The translations under genes and the position numbers were made by a program. Under the pieces are notes generated by a model. That model did no database searches and was not told the DNA's origin. It worked only from the letters and a program-made list of their open reading frames with translations. A stretch of 64,000 nucleotides of DNA from Sindora glabra (lineage: Eukaryota > Streptophyta > Magnoliopsida > Fabales > Fabaceae), in the NCBI GenBank assembly GCA_020226215.1, contig CM035236.1, forward strand, positions 54,869,057 through 54,933,056, written 5' to 3'. Each line of letters opens with the position of its first letter. Within the stretch, counting starts at the first letter, position 1. Positions 47,653 through 58,959 of the stretch are shown here, in pieces.

Positions 47653-49810
47653 TTAAGAAAAAGAAGAAGAGATAGACCATGCACTAAGTGTTAAAAAAAA
47701 AAAGTCCCCCTTTGCTCGATAACTCCCATTTCTTTTCCTTATTTTGTTAATTTTTCTCTCTCATTTTAGAAAACTGGTGCTGCTATTGAGCCTTATTTTC
47801 TTCTTTTTACAAATAGCAACATTCTTCTCTCTCTCTTTCTCTCTTAACATTACCGCCACACTCTCCTATTTTACTAAAAATTCCAGTAGTTTCTTATTTC
47901 CCTTTCACCGTCAATCATTTTGGTTTTCTCTCTCCTCACCCTCTCTTCTCATTACCTCTTTTAGCTCACGAGAAGCCTCTTTCTTTGTTTGGACGTGACT
48001 CTTTCTCTCACCTTTTACCCTACCAACTCCAATTGTTTTTTTTTCCATTGCCCAAGCTTTCTTTCTGCACACTGCTCTTTTTGCACATCATTGGCGTTGC
48101 TCCCGGTTGCGCGTCTCCTCGCCAAAAGGCTTGCTGGTGCAGCAATGGGAGCCCAGACTAAGGCAAGCTAGCACCATTCAAGCACAAGTCTTTTAGCCAC
48201 CTCATGTCCAGCCCTATTTGGAGGAGCCACTGCCTAACGTTGGAACTTTTTCAGCTACTTGCTACCACCAGTTTCACCAGTAATAGTGCCAAGAAACTTT
48301 CTAAAGCATAATGGAGCTGTGACTGGAGCTAAAGCAGGGGTAGCATTTCCTTGCATTTTTTGGAAGACGAGATACAAATTGAACTTGGATGCTTCAGAGT
48401 AGACAAAATAGGTGGATTCGAGTAGGTAAGCATATATCTCACCACCACTTTTATCTAAATAAAATATAATTTAGATGTTGTGAATTGTATTTCACTTATT
48501 AATAGTATATATTTTATATTTATGCATATATATCACATATAAATCCAAATTTATAGTATAAGTACAATTAGTGGTTAGAGTAAATATTAATTGATCAGAG
48601 TGTATAGTAGAAGTATAGTGGTGATGTAACCAGTTACAAATAGATCACAAGAGAGATCAACAATATTTGTATGATATGATTGTACACTACAATATGCTTG
48701 ATATTGTCCTATGATGAAATTATGACTTCGTATTGAAATATCATAAACAATTGTGATGTTGGAATTAAGTTATCCTATGTTTACTATTTATGGATCATGC
48801 CAGTAATGGCATTAGAAATTATGAATGATGATAGATGATAAGAAAGTTGGATGAAGAGTTGCCGGCAAACAATTGTAAAGAATATAAGTATGAACTGAAG
48901 GTCGGATTGGAAATTCCTGGTAAAAAATTTATAAAGAATACAAAATTGATTCAAAAACTCACATATATACATATGTTTGCTTTCTATGAATGATTGTAAG
49001 ATGTTAGAAATCTATTCGTGTTTGAATATCATTGTTTAACTTGTTTGTAAAGAATTGATATGAATGTGATTATTTGTTTACATTTGAGCCTTAATGGCTA
49101 TTGTGAGTGTGATTCCTATCCAAAATAGGTAGTATATGATTTTGAGTTCTAACAAGAAGTTAAACTCTTATGATTATGCTATAAGAAATAGAGTTTAAGT
49201 CATATGTAAATGAACTTCCATTTAAGGGTATGCTTACACATACTTCAAAAATTTTAAAAATGAGTTTGCCAATATTTTTTAATTTAGTATGAGTAATATG
49301 CAATTATTTATAAAGTTAATCACCTACCAAATAATGGTAGATATATATTCATTGAGTTTACATAACTCACTCTTTTTTATTTCCAATATTTTTAAGTTAA
49401 AATAAGAGCCCTTAAATCCTATTGCACTTGTAAAGATCCAAAACGGCCTTATTAAGGATTTGACAATTGAAATTAGCATTAATATAAAGATAGAGTTTTC
49501 ATTGATTCAATTATTAATGTGTTGAATCGTTTATTCGCATGTATGATGTAATTGTACTGTATTGTGTTTATGTGAGATTACTGTCATATCTAAAAATAAA
49601 CAGGTTCAATATATATAGGACGTGTGGCCCTCAAAAAATATCCAAAAATAAAAAAAAATATTATCTATTTTTCCATAAAAATTTTAAAATAAATTTTCAA
49701 GTTCTCTTAAAAGTTGGAAACTCTCATTAGATAAAAAGAGCGAAACTTATTAAGGCTTGTAAAAACCAGTAATGGAATCACATCTATTACAATCAAGACG
49801 GGTCGTGACA

Positions 49811-50130
49811 ACTGTGCTCCATGGAGATGGCAATTTTGACCTGGGGATTAAGGTTAAACCATGGGTTTTATACTCAATTCCTCTGTAGCAATATTCAGAT
49901 TAAAATCTTGACATAAAATGTGAAATCAAACAAAAGAGCGGTGCTTCTTGCACAATGAATTGATGTATAAGGAGTTGTGATAGGCAAGTGAACCCCACAG
50001 TTGTATTCAAGGCTAACAACCCCCACTCCCCCTCCCCCCCCCCAAAAAAAAAAAAAAAGAAGAACAATCCAAGATTGAGGCTTAATGTAAGTCAATTCAT
50101 TGTGTATTTAGCCTTTATGTGGACAAGATG
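49811..50130. other. Spacer with a C/A homopolymer tract
   Basis: 50,021-50,058 is a CCCCCA-type run ending in C10 and A15. No gene is seen. The open frame 49,895-50,095 crosses the tract and is discarded. Confidence 0.5.
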
Positions 50131-50731
50131 CAAAGAGAAGCAATAGGGTGTCTACTTGTTATTGCCTTGCTCAAAGAAGCAGATATCTTTAACTCTTCAA
50201 ATGAAACCTGTGAAAAAGGATGCAATATGATTACTAATAAAGCAGAATAACTTCATTATTTACCTTTTTTCTGTGATTACAACAAATCAAAAATAGAGGG
50301 GAAATCAAAATAAAGATCATGACCAGAGATTGCAAGTTCATTGATTGTAGTCAGTTCTACAAAATCTGATTATATCTTCTCTGTATTAAACAGATGATCT
50401 GTCCAATTACAAATATATCTTCCTGTTTCATATATAATCCAAATGAAAGAACTAGTGAAGTCGCAAGGTCCAAGGTCCAGAAAGTAATAAATGATGCATC
50501 ATTTGCTTTAAACATGGAACTGAAATTTAGAGTCTCATATGATGCACGTAATGGCATGCCCACCACTTTTTGCCAGAAGCTTGATGCTTAATTTTAGCAA
50601 TACAAATGTACAAGGATAGATGCAACTAATAAGCAAATGAAATTCCTGTAGACGAATAGACAATCCTCTTTCAGACACAAGATCAATCAATTTGCCTAGT
50701 CCCTCAAGCTGATGTCGCCCAATCTGAATTA
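50131..50731. other. Exon-like stretches of uncertain strand
   Basis: The region is less AT-rich and shows competing signals. Plus strand: AAGAAGCAGATATC-containing frame at 50,131-50,210, and a 65-codon frame 50,394-50,591 preceded by the acceptor-like TCTGTATTAAACAG and reading VARSKVQKVINDASFAL. Minus strand: CTCTAATTCAG acceptor-like at 50,724, then a 62-codon terminal frame (50,535-50,723) reading IGRHQLEGLGKLIDLVSERG, and VSFEELKISASLSKAI after TTTTTCACAG (about 50,212-50,130). These cannot all be real. They may be exons of one unrecognised gene or untranslated sequence of the PPR transcript. Confidence 0.25.
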
Positions 50732-50820
50732 GAGTTTACAAGTCTTAATCATGAGTAGTGAATATCGTCCACTTTGTCCTATCAGAAGATTTGTCCTTAG
50801 ATAAGAGAAAGATTGCAGAT

Positions 50821-50826
50821 TTTATT
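50821..50826 (-). promoter_or_regulatory. Candidate poly(A) signal of the PPR gene
   Basis: AATAAA on the minus strand, about 200 bases after the PPR stop codon. It is plausible by position only. Confidence 0.35.
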
Positions 50827-51025
50827 AAAGTGCAGCTCATCTGGATGCTGACCATTGACATTGACAGTATAGTTCAATGGTGGCCTTCAACCAACACTTG
50901 TGTCCATTAAGTTATAAGCTGTAGTTCCTTTGTAATCACACATATTTGGAAGAAATGAGACTTAGAAAATCGGAAACTGAATTTTTATCACTTCAAGGGG
51001 GACAGTTCCCAGCGGACTAAGCCAA

Positions 51026-52864
51026 TCACCAGAAATCTTTGCATGAACAAGTGCCATTTCTGAAATGATGAAAACGAATCTTGTCTCTCATAATTATCTC
51101 TCTTGATGAAATTTTGGAGACAAATTTAGAGAAAGTATGACAGTCATCACATATTCTCAAATTCTTCATCACTCTTATGGGGCGATCATATCCTATATTA
51201 ATTAGAGCAAATGCGACAGCAAGCTTTTCACTATGAGTGCTCAGTGCCGCTTCCTTTTCCTCCAAACCCACGTCATGAAACACAGAATTCGTTTCCGGAT
51301 TGTAACCCATTCCTTTCATTTGTTTAAATAAATCATCCAACTTTTGGTATATAAGCTTTGTCTGTGCATGCGACCTGTCTCCCCCATAGAAAACATGGAC
51401 TTCACCATTTAACTCAACTGAGCTATAACCAGCTATTTTCTTAATGCCCTTTTTCCTCATTTTCAGTCTCACCTTGTTAACAGAATCCCACCTCCCAGCA
51501 GATGCATACATGTTTGATATTAGAATATGGTAGGAGCCAATATCAGGAGCTAATCTGAAAAGTCTATCTGCTGCATGTTGGCCCAATTCCACGTTTTGGT
51601 GTTTGGTGCAGGCACCCAGGAGGGCTCCCCACACTCCCGCGTCTGGCTCAACAGGCATGCTTTTAATAAAGTTATAAGCTTCTCCAAGACTTCCTGATCG
51701 GCCAAGAAGATCAACCATGCAAGCATAATGTTCTTTCCTAGGTTTGATGTTTTCATCATTTGATTGAGACATCTGAAGAAAATATTTCCAGCCTTCACTC
51801 ACTAGCCCAGCGTGGCTACACCCTGACAAAACACCCAGATAAGTAACATGGTTTGGTTGTATTCCCTCGCTCTGCATCCTACAAAACAAAGACAATGCTT
51901 TTTTGCTTTCCCCATTAATAGCATACCCTACAATCATTGTGCTCCATGATATAAGATTCCTACAAGGCATTTCCTCAAACAACTGAGTTGCCATATCAAC
52001 ATTACCAGATTTTACATGCATATCTAGTCGTGCATTATCAACAATTATGTTACAATCAATTCCTTCTTGCTTTGCAACTCTGTATATTTCCTCTCCCATC
52101 TCTATGCATCCTAGTTGGCCGCATGCTGAAAGAGCACTTACCAATGTCACAGCATCAAGCTTTCTTCCTGCAGCACCCATTTGTCTAAACAAGGCAATAG
52201 CCTTATTGCCATATCCATTCTGGGTACATGCTGCAATGAAAGCATTCCAAGCTACTAAATCTCTATCAACCATTGTCCCAAACAAAAAATCAGCCGAACT
52301 CAGTTCCCCAAATTTCACGTACATTATCATCAACTCAGTCCTAATCATGGCAACAAACTCCAACCCATGTTTCAACACATGGGTGTGCACAGCAGAGCCA
52401 GCCCACAATGGAACCAGTTCAGCACAAGACTTAATCACAAATGGAAATGTAAAACCATCAGGACGAATATCCATAAGGTGCATTTGCCTGTAAATCGAGG
52501 CAGCTTCAACGGGGAGGTTGTTTTCCACATACCCTCTAATCAATGTGTTCCATAAGAATGTTCTTGGCTTATGCATTTCTTCAAACAATTGGCGGGCATA
52601 TGGCATGTCTCCCAATGCTATGAAACTGGCGAGAAGTTGGGTGATAAGGCTGTTCTTGATGGAAAGCCCGGACGTAAGGAGGAGCGTATGGATTTGTTTG
52701 AGATGGTTTGGTTTTGTAGAACATGACTGCAAGAGAGTGGTAATAGCTTGTTTGGTTAGAGAGATATTTTGGCCGGTTGAACTTTGTGTTTGAAAGAATG
52801 AGGTGAACGCGAGAATTGGATAGAAGATGAAGCAGAATTTTGTGGCGAATATTTTCGAAGGCAT
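51026..52864 (-). CDS. Pentatricopeptide repeat protein, PLS class with E and DYW domains
   Basis: A 612-residue intronless gene. Residues 1-35 are hydrophobic and Ser-rich and may target an organelle. From about residue 45 to 480 there are PLS-type repeats with phrases such as LWNTLIRGYVEN, LVAWNAFIAACTQNG, NLISWSTMIVGYAINGE and VTYLGVLSGCSHAG. The E/E+ region follows (ACMVDLLGRSG, DAGVWGALLGAC, YSSVELNGEVHVFYGGDRSH, to about 500). The C-terminal DYW deaminase-like domain keeps the zinc and catalytic signature: HSE at 544-546 (Glu546 proton shuttle) and Cys572-Asp-Asp-Cys575-His576. It ends CSCKDFW, where most family members have DYW, so the last triplet is DFW. Proteins of this class bind organellar transcripts and deaminate specific cytidines. 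Length is typical. The frame is intact with no stop or shift, so it is probably functional. Shadow frames on both strands (51,550-52,793) lie inside it. Confidence 0.95.
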   Translation of the reverse strand: MPSKIFATKFCFIFYPILAFTSFFQTQSSTGQNISLTKQAITTLLQSCSTKPNHLKQIHTLLLTSGLSIKNSLITQLLASFIALGDMPYARQLFEEMHKPRTFLWNTLIRGYVENNLPVEAASIYRQMHLMDIRPDGFTFPFVIKSCAELVPLWAGSAVHTHVLKHGLEFVAMIRTELMIMYVKFGELSSADFLFGTMVDRDLVAWNAFIAACTQNGYGNKAIALFRQMGAAGRKLDAVTLVSALSACGQLGCIEMGEEIYRVAKQEGIDCNIIVDNARLDMHVKSGNVDMATQLFEEMPCRNLISWSTMIVGYAINGESKKALSLFCRMQSEGIQPNHVTYLGVLSGCSHAGLVSEGWKYFLQMSQSNDENIKPRKEHYACMVDLLGRSGSLGEAYNFIKSMPVEPDAGVWGALLGACTKHQNVELGQHAADRLFRLAPDIGSYHILISNMYASAGRWDSVNKVRLKMRKKGIKKIAGYSSVELNGEVHVFYGGDRSHAQTKLIYQKLDDLFKQMKGMGYNPETNSVFHDVGLEEKEAALSTHSEKLAVAFALINIGYDRPIRVMKNLRICDDCHTFSKFVSKISSREIIMRDKIRFHHFRNGTCSCKDFW

Positions 52865-53330
52865 GACAAACGGTTCGTCTCCTCCTGGCTGAAAGTAACG
52901 GCCTTTAACGCACAGGCCCTGGTATGATTTCGCGATAAGATATTAATTATTTTGGGGTAAATGATAAGATATTAATTATTAAGTAACCAGGAGTAAGCAC
53001 GAATCAGACCCGACTAGGTTCGGACTCTCCTTGGTTATAACAAAACATCCCCCTCTCGCAGCAAGTTTGAATTGTAGAGATTAAATTGAATCTGAGAAAC
53101 AAAAATTGAAATATGAAAATGTTTCACCTGCCACTTAGAAGTCAGGTTTCTTATGATTCTCTCAGGGGCAGGACTTCGGGGTTAATAAACCCCAGATACG
53201 TGGCAGCATGAACGCCACCAATACTATGAAGTTAGGAAAAGACAAATGAGGCCGGCAGAATTGTGTTCACCGGCCACCCAAAGCAACTGGTTGCCATTTA
53301 AATTTGTAAATTAGGCCTTAAAAAAATAAT
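52865..53330. promoter_or_regulatory. Upstream region of the PPR gene
   Basis: A GC-richer stretch consistent with promoter and leader DNA. GATAAGATATTAATTATT occurs twice, at 52,934 and 52,963 (29-bp offset), each with a GATAAG I-box-like core. ACGTGGC (53,198-53,204) is an ABRE/G-box-like core. GGGGTT-AATA-AACCCC (53,178-53,193) is a small hairpin. No TATA box can be chosen confidently. Confidence 0.4.
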
Positions 53331-54799
53331 AATTATAAGGTACCTCCGGCAGCCGACAAGAAAGAGTTTATTTGTTATTAAAAAATTCAACAGGAAAAAG
53401 CTTGAAGTTTCGGCCATTATTTATATATATTATCTATAAAAATGCTATTTATTAATAAACTTTAATACATCACATAATTACCTTTGTTTCCCAAATCCAC
53501 TATATCTTAAAGATTTAATGCATGTAACTATTTATAATTAAATAAGAATACTTATAATATTAATATATGAAAATATAATCAACTATTTAACTAAATTTTA
53601 AGTGTTATTTATAAACTGAGAGCATTTTATATTGTTATACTTTTTATGCTTTTTTATGTTAATTTTTATACTTTTATTAAGTTCGATTGTGCTCACATGT
53701 ATATGATTGAATTAATTGTAATTTAAAATTTTACCATTTCATAACTTTTTAAAGTTTTATTATTGTTTTTTAAGCTTATGGTTTTTTTAAATAGTCAACT
53801 AAATATTTTTCAAAATTAATTAAAAAATAAATCAAGTTGTAATTATAGTAGAAAAATAATATAAAAGAGAGGATCGATAAAAATAGACCAAATGATCTAT
53901 TTTACTTTTAACTTAGTTTAATATGACCTATTTAATTAAATAATCTGGTTAAGATTGACAAAATGGCCTATCCTTTTATTAAATAAAAGAGTTTTAAGCT
54001 CAAACAAAGAAAAAATTAAAAAATAAAGATAATAGAGATTTCTGTTTAGATAAATAGAAATTAAGTTCATTTTTGTGTAGGCTTAAGTTTATTAAGATAA
54101 CTTATTTACAGTTAATATTTAGCAATATTATATATACTAAAAATGTAATTTGAAATTAGATTCTAAAGAACTATTATTAAATTCAAGATATTGAGGTAAA
54201 TTTATAAAATTCAATTTAATAAATATAAAAAATTTAAAATTCAATTTCAAATCTTATTTTTTGTGCCTATAGTATTTTATTTTTATATTTAATATAAAAA
54301 TAAATTAGTAACTAATTAAATTTTTCACATGTATGATTGAATTAAATTAAAATTAATAATATAATTTTATTTTATATTTTATAAAATATGAAACAAGATT
54401 TATAGATTGTTTCAACTCTAAAAAATATAATTCTATTTATCAGAATAAGTAATTTAATGATAATTTTTTAAAAAATAAAATATTTAAAATTGCTAAGCAC
54501 ATTTTACAAACTAATATATGCTTTACCAAAATTAACATCATCTCATTTGGGTGAATTTTTGTTTTAAAATAAAAATAATAATTAAAAAATTATTGTATTA
54601 ATCAAATTTTTTATCAAAATTATTGTGTTTTTATAAAGATTTGAAAAAAAATAATGAATGATGATAATAAAATTATTGTATTAATCAAGTTAAATTTTAG
54701 GCACATAATTTTTGAATAATTAAGTTAAATGCAATATAAAAAATCATATGCATATTAAATTCAGATAAAATTATTCTCTCAAAGTAATTTTTTTAATTG
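53331..54799. other. AT-rich spacer
   Basis: No gene or clear repeat was recognised. Confidence 0.5.
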
Positions 54800-54935
54800 T
54801 CAGTGCCTTAATAGTGCAATGGCAGTCAATATTCTTTTAATTTTTAGTGCATTTACTCTTTATAATATTTGGAGTTCGATCTCAAGAACCTTACGTGTGT
54901 GTTATGTGGATTATCATTCTTATCATTATAAAAAA
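54800..54935 (+). repeat. tRNA-like SINE candidate
   Basis: TAGTGCAATGGC (54,812-54,823) resembles an A box and GGAGTTCGATCTC (54,871-54,883) a B box. An A-rich end follows near 54,930. The boxes are about 60 bp apart, somewhat wide for a tRNA, so a decayed tRNA-derived SINE is more likely. Confidence 0.4.
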
Positions 54936-57140
54936 AATTCATAATTATTCTCAATTAATTTTTTACTTGTAAATTTAACTACATTTATATTTTTTTGCCA
55001 TAATTACATTTATATCAATGAACTAATTGTTAATTATAATAGAAGAGAAATATTGATAATTTAAGAAAATCTTAAAGCATATATAAAAATATTTAAGATT
55101 GATTATAGAATTTAATTGAATGGTTCTATTTCGTTAAAATTATTGATTTCAAATGTAATATAAATTTTTGTATTATATTTAAAATTAGTGATTTAAAATT
55201 TTTGGGTAAAATTTCAAATTTACCACAAAAGAATCTTTTAAAATATTTTTTTGAAATTCTTGAAAGATAATTTTTGAAATATATTTCCACTTCAAGTGCT
55301 TGTTCCCACTTCCCAGCATCTTGTTCTTCCTAGCCCAGATGTGCATGTTACAAGCGCTTCTGATTGTTTAGTCATCTTTTATGTAATTTTTGGTCCTTTT
55401 TCAACTAGAAATTGAAGAAAATGAACATCCCAATATCCAAGTGTTAGATTTTTATTTTTAGACTTATTAATTTAATAATAAATAAAATATAAAAAAATTG
55501 ATCCAAATAAAGTGTTTATTCAATTAGATCTAAATAATTATCTAAACTAATAATGTGATAAAAGTAGTTTTTAATGATAGGATGACTTACTTATATTACA
55601 ACTTAGAGATAGTGATCACTATTCATTAATATTAAATTAATTTATTAACTTCCTCTCAACAACAAAATTTCAATATTTTTTATTGATGATTAGAGCTAAT
55701 AAGAGGAGTGATTCCTATTCATCGTCTATATAATCAAGTTCACTCTATTTTATGTTGATTGTGATTCATCCTATCATATCAATATAATAGATTCAATATA
55801 TATTAATTTATTATTATCATATTGCATTTTAATATTGTACTTTTTTAAATGATTCAACGAGATTATTTTTTTCATTAAAATTTAATAGCAAGATCATGAT
55901 AATTGTTTTCCAATTTTATTTTGGCTTTGTTTATTTTTTTGAAAGATGTTTTCTATAAAAAAAATTCTACTTATTTACATACAAATAAAGGAGAGAGATG
56001 TTATCTCATACTTTGATTAAAAAAATAATATTTAGACCTATAGAAATAGAGAAAAATAATTTTCCCTAAAAAAAAGAGAGAAAATTATCTCCAAATCTCT
56101 AACATCTAACAATAAACATATAGAATATTTTTTATTATCTTACTATTTTATAGTTATATTTCAACAAAAATATTTTTCACTAAAATAAATGAGAATGATG
56201 CTTTTAATAATTTATTCAATTATTATTTATAATAAAAATATAATTAAATATATTTTATACTATTACATATTTATTTATATACATAATTTTATATATTTAT
56301 AACTTAAGATAAAAATATAATTAATTAACTAAAATCATATCTATGATTTTCTTCTATGCAATGATAGGATTTTTTCAGAATTGCTTTATTCCCTACTTCA
56401 CTAAATTGCTACTTTTGAAAATTTAAAATAACAAAAGGATTATATTGTAAAATACCCTCTCTAATGTTTGCATAACCAGTTCTTTTTGGCACCTGTTTGT
56501 TACTTTCAACCCATGTGACCAGGGTATTGACTAGGGTACAGATTCAGTAGGGTGTGGAAATCTTGGCCTTCTCTCAATTGCTCTTGAATAACGTAACATA
56601 ATGGTCATATTAATTAATCTTCAGCATAATTTGTTATGATTAATATATAATATTATTTTTAAGTAATGGTAGTTCATTATTTTATTGAGCTAATTATTAT
56701 TACAAAACCAAAACCTTAAGAATGCTACTAATGGTATAAATTAAATATTATTATCATACAAATTAATATCCAGTATAACTATTATGTTCATTTAGATGAT
56801 CATTAATTTGTTAATAATTATTTAATGAATATTATATTTAATATATATGTTGACTCCTAATTTTGTTCAGCTAATAATATAATTAAAATAAAAAATTAAA
56901 TTAATTAAAAATATAAAATATAAAAATTTAAATTATAAAAATAAAAAAAGGAGTTGTATCCAACTGCTCTCATTTTTCTCACTTTTAATAGATGGTTATC
57001 TACTTGAAGTTATCAATCACGAAGTCTGTTTTTCTACCAATTGTGTACTAAAATTCTCTCCTTTCACATATGAAAAAAGGAGAGGTGTGTTACTTATGAG
57101 CGGCTTCTCCACTCTTTTTATTTAGCTCTCATCAATACCT
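54936..57140. other. AT-rich spacer, part of it possibly an old LTR
   Basis: 55,440-55,810 has the look of an LTR fragment ('GATCTAAATAATTATCTAAAC', 'GAGATAGTGATCACTATT'), but no ends could be fixed. Nothing coding was recognised. Confidence 0.4.
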
Positions 57141-57415
57141 AAAGAAGGAAGAGGTAGAGAGGGAACGGGAAAAAAAAGAGACATAGAAGAAGAGAAGTAG
57201 GAGGTAGAGAAAGATAAAAAAAAATATAAAAAAGGAAGAAAAAGGAGATACAAAGAAAAGAAGAAGTTATTCAAAAAGAAGGAGAGATTATATAAATCAA
57301 AAAGAAAGAAAGAAGAAGGAGGAGAATAAGTAAATCAAATTTACAGAAAAGGAAGAAGTAGAATATCTACAAGAAGAAGAAAGAGAGCGAGAAAAATAAG
57401 AGAAATTTTTTTTAA
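57141..57415 (+). repeat. Polypurine (GA-rich) tract of about 275 bp
   Basis: The + strand is almost entirely A and G (AAGAAG, GGAGG, GAAAGA motifs) with few pyrimidines. It is followed at 57,474-57,540 by (TTTTA)n pentanucleotides. Long purine mirror tracts can form triplex DNA. No open frame is supported. Confidence 0.8.
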
Positions 57416-57657
57416 AAAAAAAATAAGGATAAGACATGTCACATGATAACCGTCCTCTCCTCTCTCTATTTTTTTATTTTACTTTATTTTATTTTATTTT
57501 ATTTTATTTCTTCTTCTATTTTATTTTATTTATCACTTTTTATCTTATTTTATTTTATGTTTAATTTAATTTATTATTATTTTTTTAATATTTCTTATTT
57601 AAATAAATAAAATATAAATTATAAAAAAATTAGAAAAATAATTAAAAAAAGGGAAAA

Positions 57658-57731
57658 GGACGTCCTTCTAAAGGATGTCCCCCTCCCCCTACAAGCTTCA
57701 GTGTATGGGATGACACCTAGTGCCAATCCCA
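57658..57731. repeat. Two adjacent small inverted repeats
   Basis: GGACGTCCTT (57,658-57,667) pairs with AAGGATGTCC (57,671-57,680) at 9 of 10. TGGGATGACAC (57,706-57,716) pairs with GTGCCAATCCCA (57,720-57,731) with one bulge and one mismatch. A C-rich linker separates them. Confidence 0.7.
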
Positions 57732-58114
57732 TCCACTTTTTTTAATTTTTAATTTTTAATTTTTTATTTATTTTACTATTTTTGAATAAAAATTAATTAA
57801 TGTTTTATATATTTAATATATGATGTTAAATATTATTTTGTGCAATTCCAATGATGGAATAAAAATAAATAGTTTGGAGGTTTAAAATATTTAATATTCT
57901 TGAGGTGAGAGATATTTTAAAATTAAATCGGATGAGTCGATTAAGCAAAAATTTCAATATTATTACATAAAAAAATTATTTTATACTCCTCACATGCCCT
58001 CATAATTTATATTTTTATTTTACAAGTATATTATAAATATTTGTGATGAAAAAGTAATATTAAAATTAATTACAAGTACAATAAGTATAATTTCAATATT
58101 TCTTGAGTAATTCT

Positions 58115-58345
58115 TTATTTAAATTTGATCATAAAATTAGATAAATTTGATATTTTAAAAATTATAAAATAATATTAAATTTTAATTTTAATTTTCCTAG
58201 ACAGTTATATATATAGATTTGGCCATGAAGTTAACAAATTTGATACTTTAAAATTATAGAATAATATTGGAATTGTAATTTTAATTCTTCTAAATTTTTA
58301 TTTCAGATTTGGCCATGAAGTTAGATAAATTTAATAATCTTAAAT
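58115..58345. repeat. Three diverged copies of a 90-100 bp unit
   Basis: 'GATTTGGCCATGAAGTTAxAxAAATTTxAT' context at 58,217 and 58,307, and a weaker copy at about 58,125, each followed by 'TTTTAAxAATTATAxAATAATATT'. Confidence 0.6.
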
Positions 58346-58540
58346 AAAAATCATCAATATGATATTTTTTCTAAATAAAAAATAAATAAAATTATTGAAA
58401 ATATTTTTTTAAAAAAATATATTACAATTATTTATTAAAAATATTCCAAAAATAATGAGATAAAATAATAATATTTCATTAATAATAAAATAAAAATTCT
58501 TTAAAAATATTTTTAAATATAATAAATAAAAAATATTTAA

Positions 58541-58855
58541 AATAATAAAATTTGTGCCTATGACATATTAAAATTAAGTAATACAATTATAGGTGCGATC
58601 ATAATAGTACTTAATATTATTGAAGTACATTATTCTGTTCAAATCCTGTCATGAAGTTGAAGGGATTCGACAATCATATCAACAAATCATTTAAGAAGAT
58701 TTTAAAAATAATAAAAATAATTTTTTAAAAAAATAATAAAATTTGTATCTATGATGTATCAAAGGTAAATAATCTAATTATAGGTATGATTATAACGAAA
58801 CTTAACATTATTGAAGTACTTTATTTCATCTACATCTTATTGTGAAGTTAGACAT
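58541..58855. repeat. Tandem duplication, period about 191 bp
   Basis: 'AATAATAAAATTTGTxxCTATGA' at 58,541 and 58,732. Each is followed by 'ATTATAGGTxxGATxATAA', 'TTATTGAAGTACxTTATT' and 'TGAAGTTxxA' in the same order. Confidence 0.7.
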
Positions 58856-58959
58856 ATTTAGATAATCAAACTGATAAAAATAATTAAAATTAAAATCATA
58901 TTCTTAAGAAAACACATATATAATACAATAAGGACCATTATAATTCAATTCATAAGATA

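Larger units (their letters stand above)
46621..49810 (+). mobile_element. LTR-like block, about 3.2 kb, hosting nested repeats
   Basis: It opens TGTTATAATATCCCC and closes GGGTCGTGACA. The ends are nearly inverted to each other if C-to-T decay is allowed, as in plant LTRs of the TGTCACGACC...GGTCGTGACA type. Inside are a (TA)n tract, the foldback element at 47,085-47,652, a pyrimidine-rich leader-like segment (47,700-48,170) and an exon-like end followed by GTAAGC (48,427). The flanks TTTAT and ACTGT do not match and no priming site follows, so it may be one LTR of a deleted element. This is inference. Confidence 0.4.

Noticed and set aside
47744..48171. ORFs of 84 and 60 codons in a pyrimidine-rich stretch
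   Set aside because: They are Leu/Ser/Phe-rich by composition only and overlap out of frame. No domain; probably retroelement leader.
51550..52793. Five further open frames overlapping the PPR gene on both strands
   Set aside because: They are shadows of the intact 612-codon PPR frame and have no family signature.
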